From Amphimedon queenslandica (taxonomy: Eukaryota > Porifera > Demospongiae > Haplosclerida > Niphatidae): a stretch of 64,000 nucleotides of DNA. The DNA lies in assembly GCF_000090795.2 (NCBI RefSeq), contig NW_003546273.1, positions 293,014-357,013 of the forward strand, written 5' to 3'. The position numbers were made by a program, and so were the translations under genes. Positions within the stretch are counted from its first letter, which is position 1, and each line of letters starts with the position of its first letter. The notes under the pieces were generated by a model that made no database searches, was not told where the DNA came from, and saw nothing but the letters and a program-made list of their open reading frames with translations. Shown here in pieces: positions 52,152 to 63,984 of the stretch.

Positions 52152-54226
52152 TCACTTTATAAACAGTGTATTATTATTATTATACAGTATTACTTGAGCG
52201 GTCCTGTATATATCTGAATTAGTCATTATCACAACATTATCAGTTGCTGTGGCTCCAGTAGAGCTTCCCTTATACTGGTAAGCATCTATAGCCATTGCTT
52301 GAGCAAGAGTCTCCACTGGCAATGCTTTAAAGAATATACCTGTATAGAGTAGAACAAGGATAGAAGGGTAATCATGATTCTAAAACCATTATTACTAAAA
52401 TCATACTACAACATAAAGAATATACAAATCAAGTTTTAGAAGTACATGTAAGTATATAAAATCATGACCTAATACTAAATCACTGATATAATAGTTACAT
52501 AAATGTGTTATCATACCAGCAATTTTCTCAGCCAGTCTCCTTTCTCCTCCTCTCCCTAACAAACCAGGTCTCAATATTGTTGTATAAGAAAAGTTTAATT
52601 GGCGAACTGCTTCTTCAACCTACAACAAATAAAAAATGTGACACCATTAAGAGTGTGCTATAGCCCCAAACTACATGTATATGTACTAAATCCTTGGGTT
52701 TGGCAGTACCTAATGTTGCTGCATCAATAGAGTTGGCAAAATACTAATTTGGTCACTTTTTGTGCACACACTATACAAGTACATGTAAAAGCATTCAAGC
52801 CTTGCTATCTCCTGGTGGTTATACTTCTGTATGAACTAATGTGTGCATTGCTACTAATACTGAAGTGGATGGCTTACTTGTCCTTTAGTTTTAGTGTACA
52901 GGAAGAAGCTGTTTGGGTTTGATCCATAGGAGGTCAATAAACTGAAGTGAGGTATACCAGCTGCTTTAGCTTGCTCTGCAAATCTCACGACAAGATCACG
53001 ATCAATTCTCACAAATGCTTCCTAAATCATACAAATTAATATTAAACAATAGCACAAAAGGAAACTATGACATCCATCATACCTATTATATCCATGTACA
53101 TGTAAAATAAAATTTTAAGACAATATATTATAACGGATGCTAAATGCTAATATAATTTCAAGCACTGGTATCTTCTCTACCAATCGTAGCACATTATTAT
53201 TATAAACTATAACTTAACATCAAGCAAAGCAATGCAGTGTTTAGTGACTTACTGCAGATCCAGCAGCTCTTCTTGTTGTACCAAGACAGCAAAAGAAAAC
53301 ATCAGCTCCTTCACACTTTGACTTTATCTCATCCTCAGGAACAGCAAACATGTCTACCCACACAATGTGTGATAGTTAGTAATTATAAGCATGTTTATGT
53401 ACATGTACTACAGTGAATCAATTACATGTACTATGTAGCTTTACAATTACTATGTATTTCAATAAGTACATGATAGTAATTGTCATTGATATGTCAATTT
53501 AGGTCCATGTACATGTACAAATAAAAGTCTAAAAGTAATAAGGGGTCAGGGGGGAAATTAGGATGAAGGGGGCAATCCAAGGGGGGCCCCACTGAGTATG
53601 GACATGATTTCAATTAGTCTTACCCCCAACAACGTGTTCAACAAGTCTTCCTGAGCTCTTCTCCTCCTCCAAATTAACGCCAGGTACATTATCAATAGTG
53701 CGACGACTGAATAGTATTACTTTACTCCATTCTTCCTGATAATTAGAAAATAGCTACTAATTAATAATAAAGGAAATTAAAATACCTTTTTAGATCGGAG
53801 TAGATAAGAGACAAGTGAACGACCGGTAGCTCCAGTTCCTCCAATGACAACACCAACCATGTTCAACTGGGGCCTTTCCACTTTAGGAGAGGCTTCTCCT
53901 GTTGGAGGTGGAGCCTCAGCAGCAGCAGAAACTGGAGGATCAGTAGATGGAGGAGGAGGATCAGTAGATGAACCTTCTCCTTCAGTGGATGCTGGAGCAG
54001 GATCTTTAGATGAATCTTCTCCTTCAGTGGATGGAGGAGGAGGGTCTTTGGATGAATCTTCTCCTTCAGTGGATGGAGGAGCAGGGTCTTTAGATGAATC
54101 TTCTCCTTCAGTGGATGGAGGAGGAGGGTCTTTGGATGCAGCAGCAGTTTCAGTGGACGCAGGCTCTTTGTTTTGAGTCTCTTGTTCTGTTTGTTCAGTA
54201 GAAATAGGATCAACTTCTTCAGACAT
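52152..54226 (-). CDS. HTATIP2/TIP30-like NAD(P)-binding oxidoreductase with Pro-rich N-terminus
   Basis: Exons 52152-52339, 52517-52619, 52878-53021, 53253-53353, 53624-53735, 53786-54226; 362 residues. Atypical short-chain dehydrogenase fold. GGTGATGRSL is the dinucleotide-binding loop; VFFCCLGTTRRAAGSAEAFV and the SxxG/YxxxK-type segment LLTSYGSNPNSFFLYTKTKG match HTATIP2, as does ILRPGLLGR. The first ~120 residues are unlike HTATIP2 (~242 residues in human). They contain about four and a half 14-residue repeats of KDPPPPSTEGEDSS followed by Ala/Pro-rich sequence, probably disordered. The start ATG (54224-54226) lies 79 bp from the divergent gene's start. Substrate unknown. Confidence 0.85.
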
Positions 54227-54305
54227 TTTGGTATCACGTGACCCTACATTCCCGGCTGTTTGGGCGGCAATGAAACCACGCCTCTTTAGGCGGGAATTAA
54301 CAATA
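54227..54305. promoter_or_regulatory. 79-bp divergent promoter with E-box
   Basis: Between opposed start codons of the HTATIP2-like and zf-4CXXC_R1/DDT genes. Contains TATCACGTGACC (CACGTG E-box) close to the HTATIP2-like start. An upstream in-frame ATG for the plus-strand gene lies at 54270. Confidence 0.6.
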
Positions 54306-57300
54306 ATGGCGCGTAAAGCTGGCCTCTCTTCTTCATCTCATAGTCATAATGGCGTTTCCTCTTCTCCTAAAAAGACAAGAAAGCGGCCACAGTGTCCCCG
54401 GGGACAGAGCCAGTCCTGCCATCAGTGTAGACAGTCAATCTTTAGCTTAAAAGGAGCCAGTGAAATTAAAACAGGACAAAAAAGAATTAAATGCAGCAAG
54501 TGCACCAGATACTGGTTAGAATGTATTCTTTTATAATTATAATAATTACGCATATGATGTACCATATAGCTGGGAGGGGCTTAGAGAGCCATTTGCCAAA
54601 ATATAACCCGCCATTTTGAACCTTGATGTGCAGCATGCTCAATGGCACATGGTGCAAATTAAAACCTGCCAGTTGTGCAATTTGCCAAAATTTTATTCCT
54701 CCAAAATGACCAACTAAATGTACTGTATAGTGGCAAATTTTGGATGGAATTAAGTTTGGCGAATTTGGCATTTTGATACCCATTGGCCAAGATAAAATCC
54801 ACCAATCACCAAAATTTTGCAATTCGTCAAATTAATTTAACTCCCTCCAAAATTTCCTGCTATACTATAAACATATATAATGTCCCATATGGTATTATTA
54901 TTTATTAATACAAAATATAATTATAACTATTTTTTATATTTCTGGTTATCTTTTCATTAGGTGTGAGAAGTGTTTAAGTAATCGTTATGGATTGGAGCGG
55001 CTGTCACTGAGTGTCACCAGCTGGCTATGTCCTGTCTGCTCCGGTAATTGTAACTGTTCGCTGTGCAGGAAGAAGGTAAATAATGAAAGTTAATTAAAGA
55101 GTTCTCAATAACTATTTTGCTAATAGTATGATGTGCATGTACATGTTTAGATAATAGAGTAACAAATGTAGCATTTTGTAAGTGTGACACTGACAATGGT
55201 GTCCACGTATACAACTCACAACAGTCAAAGTCTCCACATTACATTGCCTGCGTAAGCTGCATAACCACACCCGCTTAAGTAAAACCCCACCTAAGGGTGG
55301 GGATATAATTAAATTGTTAGAAACCGCCAATATTAAATCTGCCAATAAGCTAGCCATCACAAAACCACCAAAGAAAACTCCTGTCTAAAAATCCCCTTAT
55401 ATGGTATGCATGTAAAAATATCCTTGCCATTTTTGATGCCAATGACCATGTACATGTACAATGGTCTTTGCCAGACAATCCACTGACAAGAAGCTGCGAG
55501 GCCAATAATAGTCAATAAGTATACAGTTTAAAAGTGCTGTACTGCATGCTACAGAGGTGCTAATTCTTGGCATTGCTTGTGCAAACATCACCTCATTGAT
55601 GATAATAATTATTCTATGAATTAAAGAAAGCTATGTAAATTCTAAGATTGTTGGAATTGTCTCACCTCACTGTGACTATATTCTAAGAATTCAAGTAGAC
55701 TATGTAAATTTTAAGAGTTGTCTTGTAAGGTCTATAAATACAGCTGATCTCTCAACTTTTGTCATTGCAAGTTTTTTCTTGTAAACTGTTTTACTCAAGA
55801 AAGGCTGTAAGTTAAATTTGCAAGTCCAAAAATGGGACATTCGTATTATTTCTACAGTTATTTCCAGACACTTAATATATTGACTCCAATTATAATTGCA
55901 GTGTTTACATTCGTATATTCGTTTTTTTTCCTTACATTTATATTATCTTTGTTGCGTACGTGCTGCAACACTGATGATACATGCTACAAGGCATTTAGAG
56001 CCGTAGTTGTTGCAAGTGCTAGAGGATTGTTTGGATCAACAGCTATCAAGAGAAGAGATTATAGGAAACCACCTTGTGTGAAGGTTTATGGAAAGCTATA
56101 CACTGCCGATGTATTTGTTTTAGGGTCTCTTCTGTATTACACATTAGCTGTAGTTATTGTAATAGCACTGGTTTCTATTGGATTTTCTGTCCATGTGTCG
56201 TATGGCCTTGATGAATGCAGTGGCAAAGTTGACTGCTTTCATGTGGACACTTCTGATGGTGTAGTGAATGTGACAACTATCATCAATTGTTCCTTACCTG
56301 CTGATGTGGACACTGCTGATGATGTGCAGTGTTATTCTTTCCTTCCAATAGCTATAATAATAGCACTGGTTGGTGGGTACATAACGCTAATACCACCGTT
56401 ATTTCTCAGCATTATTACTGCCATCCACACCTTTATCTTTGAGTCATGTCTCAAATATAATGTTCAAAACCAGAAAAGAAACTATTGTATAATCATCATA
56501 TTTTCATCTATAGTAAGTTTTCTCCCCATTGTGCATTTTTTTCTAGTAATACTAAAAGAAAATGAAGATGAATTTGATAATGATAATGATGTTGTGAACT
56601 TTATTTTGAAAGACACAATACTTGGACAAGTGGTTGCAGCGTTAGTGACACTTATTGCTTTCTTGGCTTACCCATGGTTTATACTCGGAAGATATCGCCA
56701 ATATACACCAGGGGAAGAGGCAGAAAAAAAAGAAGTATGCAAGAAACCACATATATGTAAACGTATGTGTTGTTGCTGTATTCAGGCGGAAGACGACTCG
56801 CTAAGTCTAAAATATAATGTATCCGATCATGCAGATATAAATATGACTAAAAAGCTCATCAAGAAACACTGAACTATTAATAATGTACCTTAATTACTAC
56901 CTTTTATTAATTGATGCTTCTTTGTAGTTAGTTTTTTACCAATTTCTTTGTAGGTTTTTTATTGATTAATACTCTTTTATTTTGTAGTTTTTTATTATTT
57001 TTTGTTAGATGACAAAATTATTCACAGTTGATTTACATACACTTGTGTTATCCTTCAAAGAATTGGTGTATAGCTGCTATCTAAACTTCACACCATTTAT
57101 TTCACACCAGACACAGTCACACTTACATGTACATTCCATCATGCAACATGTCTTATACATGTACTTACTTAGCTACATGTACATGTATACATGTATAGGA
57201 TATTGAGGCTAATGAAAATTAACTAAATTCAAAAATCTTAGTGCACTAGTCATACTTGCAAGGTGCTGAAAACAATTTTAGGAAACCTTGCCAAAATTTG

Positions 57301-60300
57301 AGCTATAATATATAGCATTTGGCTAGGTGAGAATGAGAATTTTGACTAAGGGAACATGACCATGTACAATTGTGCATTACCTTTTAATGTAATTGATTTT
57401 GTGTCTAATTTTAACTTATTTTTACGTCTGATAAAATTGATTCTTTGCTTTTTTATAGAGCGGCAAGTTGGCGACAGGTGTATTGATTCCCCTTGTAAAG
57501 ACAGCTGGTTTTACTAACGTCTCTGAGTTCCTTCAAAAAGGAACTGATGATGTTGCCAAATGTCTCCAATGGCAATCACCAATTAACCATACCATGAGCA
57601 CTGAAATACAGTAAGAACTAATCTATACATGTATGTGTATTGTGTAAATGTTACTTGTCATAAGTTTTGTAAGTAATGTAATACCTGAGGACTGAGATAT
57701 CTGCTTGAGGTGAAGCTGAGGGCAGATATCAAAGGACTCAGGTATTACATTACTGATACTCACCTCCAGACACACACACACTGGTCACTTCATGCATATA
57801 CAACTCTCTCATTCTCTTTCTCTCACAGAGCTACACATAATTCATCAAAGAAGAGGAAATATTCAAAAAAAGAAGACAAAGAGTATAAGCCGCCTTCCTC
57901 CAGGTCGCAACCTAAACCGGAGCAGCTGCCACACAAAGAACACTGCGTCATTAGTCATACTAATTATTCAATAACTATGAATATTGATGAGGCAGGGAGA
58001 GAGACAGTAGAAGAAGAGACTGATGATAAAGAAAATTTTGATGTCCACCAAATCTCATTTGAGGTACATGTACATGTAATTGTGTTTTAGTGTATTAGGA
58101 ATTAGTTTTAGCATTAAAATATTTAGTTAAAATTATAATGACATTATTTATGTGTTAATTTAGTTTTTAAAAGTTTATTTAACACAATAATGTATTATTA
58201 TAGGGTAATTCTGTTCCTTCTGAAGCCACGCCTACCCGTTGCCTTAGAAACCGTACACTATTCACACCTTGTGAGACGTCAAGAAAGCTCCTCTCTCCGA
58301 AGAGATCAAGAAGACAGAAGCCGGTACCAAAAAGAGTCGTACGTGTACAACAAGATGAAGAGAAGTTACCACTAGATGATGACATTCTTAAAAAAGAAGA
58401 GAAACTGAGAGAGATAAAGGAAAAGAAAGAAATGGCGGTCAGAGAACGGAAAGCAAAGAAATTGGAGGAAAAGAGAGAGAGACAAAAGACGCTAAGAGAA
58501 GAAGCTTTACGAAAGAGAGAAGAGAAGAAGAAAGTGCTACAGGAGGCCATGGCTAAGAAGAGAGAGGAGAAGCAACTCAAACTTGATAAAATAAGGAAAG
58601 CTAAGCTGTTACTCAAAGAAGCTAAGCAGCAACAGATCAGGCAGATGGAGGAATTGAGGGAAGCCATGAGAAAGAGAAAGGAAGAGGAGAGAAATAAGAA
58701 ACTAGTTCTAGTACGTCCTATCACTCTCCCTTCCCTCCCCTCGACTGTTGTAGGGGAACAACCTGTCCTACCCCTTCCCTCTTACCCTCCTCTTGAGTTG
58801 GGTGTAGCTGGGAAGTATGTATCTTCGCTTATTTTTGTGGCTGAGTTTTTAAACACTTTTAAGGAAATACTTGGAACCAGTGACAGTATTAATTTAGGTA
58901 AGGTTAATAAATTGAAGTGTGTGGGCCCCCTAGAGTTTTTTTGAATGTTCAAATGTGCCACTTAGAGAAGTGTAGTTTACTTCTTAAAGTGAGCCCCCTG
59001 GGGGCTTACTTTCAACATTTAAGTTTTACTTGTATCTTCTAAAGAATGAGAATGTAAAATTTGATGATAATAAAAGCTGATGAATAAATTTCATATAATT
59101 ATTTTGTAGATTCATTTTGTACAATGTTAAGGAAAAGAGTTTATCCAGCGAACATGTTTGATGCGTTATTGACGCTCATCAGTTCTGACAGAGAAGGGGA
59201 GAGTGCAGCTGATTTCAAGAAAGAATGGACTACTACTACTGCTGAAGAATATGCTAAGAGAATGATCATGTCTAGTAGCGAGAATGTATGTCACATGATT
59301 ATCACATGACTTGTTAAGAAAACATCAAAATCTTAAGGTTATAGCCCATGGTTTTTTCCAAAAAATGGCTCTAAAATTACCCCAAATTTTTATTACATTT
59401 TCCGATACATATTGATGTCCTTATGCTGTGTAGAAAGTTTGAGTCAATTCCGACTTCAATTTTTTTAGTTATGGCCATTTTTAAAAAACGCTAAAATTCT
59501 GAAAAATACCCAAGGCTATAGCCCATGGTTTTTTCCAAAAAATGGCTCCAAAATCACCCCAAATTTTATTACATTTTCTGATACATATTGATGTCCTTAT
59601 GCTGTGTAGAAAGTTTGAGTCAATTCCGACTTCAATTTTTTCAGTTACGGCCATTTAAAAAACGCTAAAATTCTGAAAAATACCCAAGGCTATAACCCAT
59701 GGTTTTTTCTAAAAAATGGCTCCGAAATTACCCCAAATTTTTATTACATTTTCTGATACATATTGATGTCCTTATGCTGTGTAGAAAGTTTGAGCTGATT
59801 CTGACTTCAATTTTTTGAGTTACAGCCATTTTAAGAAAACGTCAAAATCCTGAAAAATACCCAAGGCTATAGCCCATGGTTTTTATAGCCCATGGTTTTT
59901 CCCAAAAAATGGCTCCGAAATTGCCCCAAATTTTTATTACATTTTCTGATACATATTGATGTCCTTATGCTGTGTAGAAAGTTTGAGTCAATTCCGACTT
60001 CAATTTTTTTAGTTATGGCCATTTTTAAAAAACGCTAAAATTCTGAAAAATACCCAAGGCTATAGCCCATGGTTTTTTTCCAAAAAATGGCTCCAAAATC
60101 ACCCCAAATTTTTATTACATTTTCTGATACATATTGATGTCCTTATGCTGTGTAGAAAGTTTGAGTCAATTTCGACTTCAATTTTTTCAGTTACGGCCAT
60201 TTAAAAAAATGCTAAAATTCTGAAAAATACCCAAGGCTATAGCCCATGGTTTTTTCTAAAAAATGGCTCCGAAATTACCCCAAATTTTTATTACATTTTC

Positions 60301-60614
60301 TGATACATATTGATGTCCTTATGCTATGTAGAAAGTTTGAGCTGATTCCGACTTCAATTTTTCGAGTTACAGTGATTTTAAGAAAATGGTTAAATTTAAA
60401 AAATACCCAAGGCTATAGCCCATGACTTTTCCCTGAAAACTGCCTCCAATGTCATTCTCAATTTTCAATATATTTTTAGATATTTAATTACATATATCAT
60501 TGTATTTTAATAGGACATGTTAAATTTATCGTTTGATGTGCTAGAGTCAAGAATACAGTTACTCCATTACTTGTGTACACTAGCATTGGACACAGTAAGT
60601 AATTTATTATTATG

Positions 60615-60659
<45 letters not shown>

Positions 60660-61496
60660 TAGTCTGATGTCATTGATGCCATTAAGAGAGGAAGTGAGAG
60701 ACACAATGAGGAGAAAAGAGCTTTCAGAAACAAGAAAAACGAGTTAATCCAGAAAAGCATGTACGTACATTACATGCTTAGAAGTCATGTGGTTATCATG
60801 TGATACATGTATAGGGAGACTTTAAAGTCGTTATCAGAAGGCGGAGCCAGTATTGATGAGCTTGCACTAAAGAGGGAGGAGTTTACTAAAGAACTGCAGG
60901 AACTTCATCAAGTGAGAATCTTTTCAAGTATTAACAAAAATTTAATAAGCTAAGAAAATTTATTTTAATGAAAATTTAAGCAATAAAATTTGAGGCCGCA
61001 AAATACCAGCTAGTAAAAGCATGGTGAAGGCAGAATTAACCTTTAATATTAATAATAATTTACACTCTTTATTATTAATTTTTACATTCTTTATTATTAA
61101 TTTTTACATTCTTTATTATTAATTTTACATGCTTTATTATTGATAGGTTCATAATCCAGTCTGCAGTTCAACAGTGAGACACGAGCCACTAGGAACTGAT
61201 AGACACGATAGACTATACTGGAGCATTAGTACATTAACTCATGTCATATTAGTAGAGGATAGAGAGGGTGGGGTGTGGTCAGTTATTAATATTAATAACC
61301 AGCTATTGCAGCAAGTATTGGTGAGTTCATAAATGGACGTTTAAGAATTTTGTTGCCACTACATGTAGTATTACTGTATTTTTATTATATTTTTATTTAG
61401 AATTCATTGGATTTATCTGACAAGAGAGAGTCTTTATTACAAGCTAAATTATATAAGATTATATCAAGCAACGAAACGAAAATGAAACCGACTTAA
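54306..61496 (+). CDS. zf-4CXXC_R1 and DDT/WHIM-domain nuclear protein
   Basis: Eleven exons: 54306-54514, 54961-55075, 57459-57610, 57829-58063, 58204-58897, 59110-59285, 60514-60594, 60663-60760, 60815-60911, 61147-61320, 61401-61496; 708 residues. Residues ~36-140 are a CDCA7-type cysteine-rich zinc finger (SCHQCRQ, CEKCLSNRYG, WLCPVCSGNCNCSLCRKKSG, ATGVLIPLVKTAGF). A long Lys/Glu/Arg-rich helix covers ~289-397. A DDT-like segment follows at ~420-505 (LPSYPPLELGVAGKYVSSL, FLNTFKEIL). A WHIM-like module near the end has DRHDRLYWSISTLTHVILVE and GGVWSVI. The CDCA7 zinc finger acts with HELLS in chromatin and DNA methylation; DDT/WHIM modules occur in ISWI-type remodelling complexes. An in-frame upstream ATG at 54270 could add 12 residues. 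Confidence 0.85.
55733..55740 (+). promoter_or_regulatory. TATA box of the nested membrane gene
   Basis: TATAAATA, 92 bp before the ATG at 55832, in intron 2 of the DDT gene. Position and a plausible ~60-bp leader argue that the nested gene has its own promoter. Confidence 0.55.
55832..56872 (+). CDS. intronless multi-span membrane protein nested in an intron
   Basis: A single open frame of 346 residues inside intron 2 of the DDT gene, on the same strand. Five hydrophobic segments at ~16-41, 97-121, 169-198, 218-241 and 263-286. The loop between segments 2 and 3 holds four Cys (129, 135, 153, 167) and N-glycosylation sites NVT and NCS, so it is probably extracellular. The 43-56 stretch RTCCNTDDTCYKAF and the C-terminal RMCCCC are candidate palmitoylation sites. 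The tail ends TKKLIKKH. No family recognised. Lack of introns in a region where all other genes are split suggests retroposition (inference). Confidence 0.8.
   Translation: MGHSYYFYSYFQTLNILTPIIIAVFTFVYSFFFLTFILSLLRTCCNTDDTCYKAFRAVVVASARGLFGSTAIKRRDYRKPPCVKVYGKLYTADVFVLGSLLYYTLAVVIVIALVSIGFSVHVSYGLDECSGKVDCFHVDTSDGVVNVTTIINCSLPADVDTADDVQCYSFLPIAIIIALVGGYITLIPPLFLSIITAIHTFIFESCLKYNVQNQKRNYCIIIIFSSIVSFLPIVHFFLVILKENEDEFDNDNDVVNFILKDTILGQVVAALVTLIAFLAYPWFILGRYRQYTPGEEAEKKEVCKKPHICKRMCCCCIQAEDDSLSLKYNVSDHADINMTKKLIKKH
57672..57754. repeat. 83-bp inverted repeat in intron 3 of the DDT gene
   Basis: Arms AGTAATGTAATACCTGAG and CTCAGGTATTACATTACT are perfect complements, with inner GATATCTGC / GCAGATATC pairing. 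MITE-like hairpin. Confidence 0.85.
59330..60425. repeat. ~180-bp satellite array in DDT-gene intron
   Basis: Six tandem units. The marker TCCGACTTCAATTTTT recurs near 59448, 59628, 59808, 59996, 60170 and 60348. Each unit has CCCAAGGCTATAGCCCATGG. It is the reverse-strand version of the 900-1915 array. Contained in intron 6 (59286-60513). Confidence 0.93.
60605..60660. repeat. ATT microsatellite
   Basis: ATT run occupying most of the 68-bp intron between two DDT-gene exons (60594 and 60663), ending at the AATTAG acceptor. Confidence 0.9.
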
Positions 61497-62117
61497 GGAC
61501 AAACTTATCACACAAAGAAAATTATTTATTGTTAATGTAAAATATTATTGATTATTATTTTTGAATTATTATTATTATTATTATTATTGTTGTTGCTATG
61601 CTCTTGACTTATGTTGTTCATTAAAAGTGTATGGTTTCTAGTTTTTGAAATTAAGCACTGCAGCATAATAATTTATTAATGTTGTTAAAAGTTATAGTGA
61701 TATAAAGAAATTATATTTATTGAATACAACCCACAATAGACTTTTGTAAAAATTTGACACAGGAAGTGCCTTGTTTGCACTTCCAGGTGTTAACAAGGTG
61801 TGAAAAAAATAATTAATTTTTATAAAATTGATTTCTTGTAATTTATAAACCCACTATAGATTTTTGACACAGGAAGTGTCTTGTTCACACTTCCAGGTGT
61901 AAACAAGAATAGTTAATAATTAATTTGAATGATAAAATTGAATTTTTCTTTGAATTTATAATACAACAGCAAGTATAATGCATATACAAAATAAAACATA
62001 AATAAAAATAATTAAAAAAAACGTGTTATTATACAAGAATGATGCATCAATATAAGTGATCATGTTCGTTAATATATCAGGAAAATGTAAGGTTGAGTTC
62101 CAAACTGTGCAGTGTCT
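61497..62117. other. intergenic between convergent genes, with paired hairpin repeats
   Basis: No gene. Two ~50-bp direct copies (about 61745-61800 and 61860-61912) share TTGACACAGGAAGTG and CACTTCCAGGTGT, each able to fold through GGAAGTG/CACTTCC. A short ATT run lies at ~61566-61590. Poly(A) signals for both convergent genes should fall here (AATAAA-like words are frequent in the AT-rich sequence). Confidence 0.6.
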
Positions 62118-63984
62118 TTACAAAGAAATTACACTTAGTTTATGTTTGTCTCCCTTTCTCCTGGACAGTGGAGCAGATGGGATCCTCCCTGAGCTCAAGT
62201 TGCTGTCAGATCTCATCATTCTAGCCAACAAAAGCCTCTCGCTGCATTCTCTCTCGATCTTGTTCACTTTCTGAGCACACTGTCGCTCTATCTCTTCTAT
62301 CCTCTTCTGACATTTGTAAACGACATCTTCCTGAGCTTCTTGTGCTTTCTTCTGCCACAGTCCATCCCCACAACACTCTTTAGTGGGGCTTGATGAAGAG
62401 AGTAAGCTATCAATCTGATCAGCAAAGGTTTTTCCTTCGTCGCTGGACCACTGGAAGGTTTTTAAGTCAGTGTGACGTAGAGTACAGTTTGGTTCTATGC
62501 GCTGGATGAGATCTTTAATGTCACCACAGAAGGAGCACGTGAGACTACTAGTACTGGAAGTTGGTGATGATAATAATAAAGGAGATGAATTCTGTTGAAA
62601 GACAAAGAGAAAGAAAAGTAAAGTGACATACATAGACACCTTTTAAATATACACATAACTAGCATTCTTGTACACATTTTGCTATTAAATATCTCTATAC
62701 ATGCAAGTGTAGAATATGCTGTAATGTTTGGAGCTTAATACAGCCCATGCTCGTTAATATATAAAAATTATAATTCCATAGCTTGCCTTTAATCCAGTTA
62801 ATAGTCCAATTATTTCATTGTTTCCTTGTGACAATGCTAGGTCCATTGGTGTCCTTCCTTCTTTATTGCGTACGTTTATTCTGCAGTCATTACTCATTAA
62901 GATCTGAACAATTTCACGGTGGCCATTAGAAGCTGCATAATGTAATGCAGTGTTACCATACTATAATAGGAAGAAAGAGAGCAAATTAAATAGTGCTGTT
63001 AATACTAAAACTACATGTAATTTTACTTAATGACACATGCCAAAAAAACTTTAAAATTTAACTATTATAGCAAAATTTTAATTTCTTACTTCATCCTGCA
63101 TGTCAATTGGAGCTCCAGAGTCCAGTAGCTCTAAAGCTATACCAGTGTAGCCTCTTTTAGCTGCAAGATGAAGTGGTCCCTCTCCATTGAGTGTTGCCAC
63201 TGATACTGCAGCTTTCCCAATCAGAAGTTCATGAACTATATCTTCCTTTTCGTTCCACACAGCAAGATGAAGTGGAGACCAACCATCCTGAAAATATAAA
63301 AAACCCAGTAATCATTTGCATAAAACTATAATGTCTCTATTATCATATTTTCTTAAAGCTGATATTTCTTAAGGCTATTCTCTATTTCTTACCTTTCTCT
63401 GTACGTTAGGATCACATTTAGCTAATAGCAGCTCTTTAATGACTGCATGGTGTCCCTGGAGAGCAGCACAATGGAGTGGATTAGAGCCACTCTTATCAGT
63501 TGCATTAACATTGCAGGTCTTCCTCTCTGATAGCTGGGCTACTGTGGATGGATGGCCATTCCATGAAGCCCAATGCAATGGAGTCCAGCCATACTGTAAA
63601 GAAAAGAAAGTGATCAATAATAAATAAAGTATCAAATGATGATGTATAGTCATCTTACTTTGTCTCCAGCATTGATTTTCACTTTCCCAGTTGACAGTAG
63701 ATATTGTGTCACATTATTGTGCCCCTTTCTGGCAGCTTTATGCAATGCAGTAAGTCCATTCTATAAATTAGAATTTAAAAAAGATAATAATGTAAGAATA
63801 AATACATTATCTTCCTTACTTGATCTCTGGTGATAAGTGCTCCAGCTTTCATGAGGACCTTGACCTCGTCCAAATTCCCTCTGTCTGCAGCTAGCCTCAG
63901 TGACTTCTCCATTACTGCATTTCCTAGTCCTTTCTTGGTTGCAGTCAGCCCATTGTTCATAAATAGTTTAGTTGCTGTGTCCAT
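62118..63984 (-). CDS. ankyrin-repeat protein with C-terminal coiled coil (5' end possibly beyond window)
   Basis: Exons 62118-62591, 62787-62960, 63090-63287, 63393-63593, 63659-63760, 63820-63984; 437 residues from the ATG at 63982-63984. The frame stays open to the window edge, so exons may be missing. About eight ankyrin repeats are visible: NGLTALHKAARKGHNNVTQY, YGWTPLHWASWNGHPSTVAQ, SGSNPLHCAALQGHHAVIKE, DGWSPLHLAVWNEKEDIVHE, EGPLHLAAKRGYTGIALELL, YGNTALHYAASNGHREIVQI, EGRTPMDLALSQGNNEIIGL. Exon borders fall at repeat starts. After a Ser-rich linker come CSFCGDI and a Glu/Arg coiled coil (IEEIERQCAQKVNKIERE). One intron uses a GC donor (GCAAGC). A scaffold role is inferred; no specific orthologue recognised. 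Confidence 0.85.

Noticed and set aside
53844-54176. Plus-strand Gly/Ser-rich frame opposite the HTATIP2-like first exon
   Set aside because: Antisense shadow of the 14-residue Pro/Ser/Glu repeat; no splice or promoter support.
58179-58724. Minus-strand Ser/Phe-rich frame
   Set aside because: Antisense of the Lys/Glu-rich helix of the DDT gene; low-complexity shadow.
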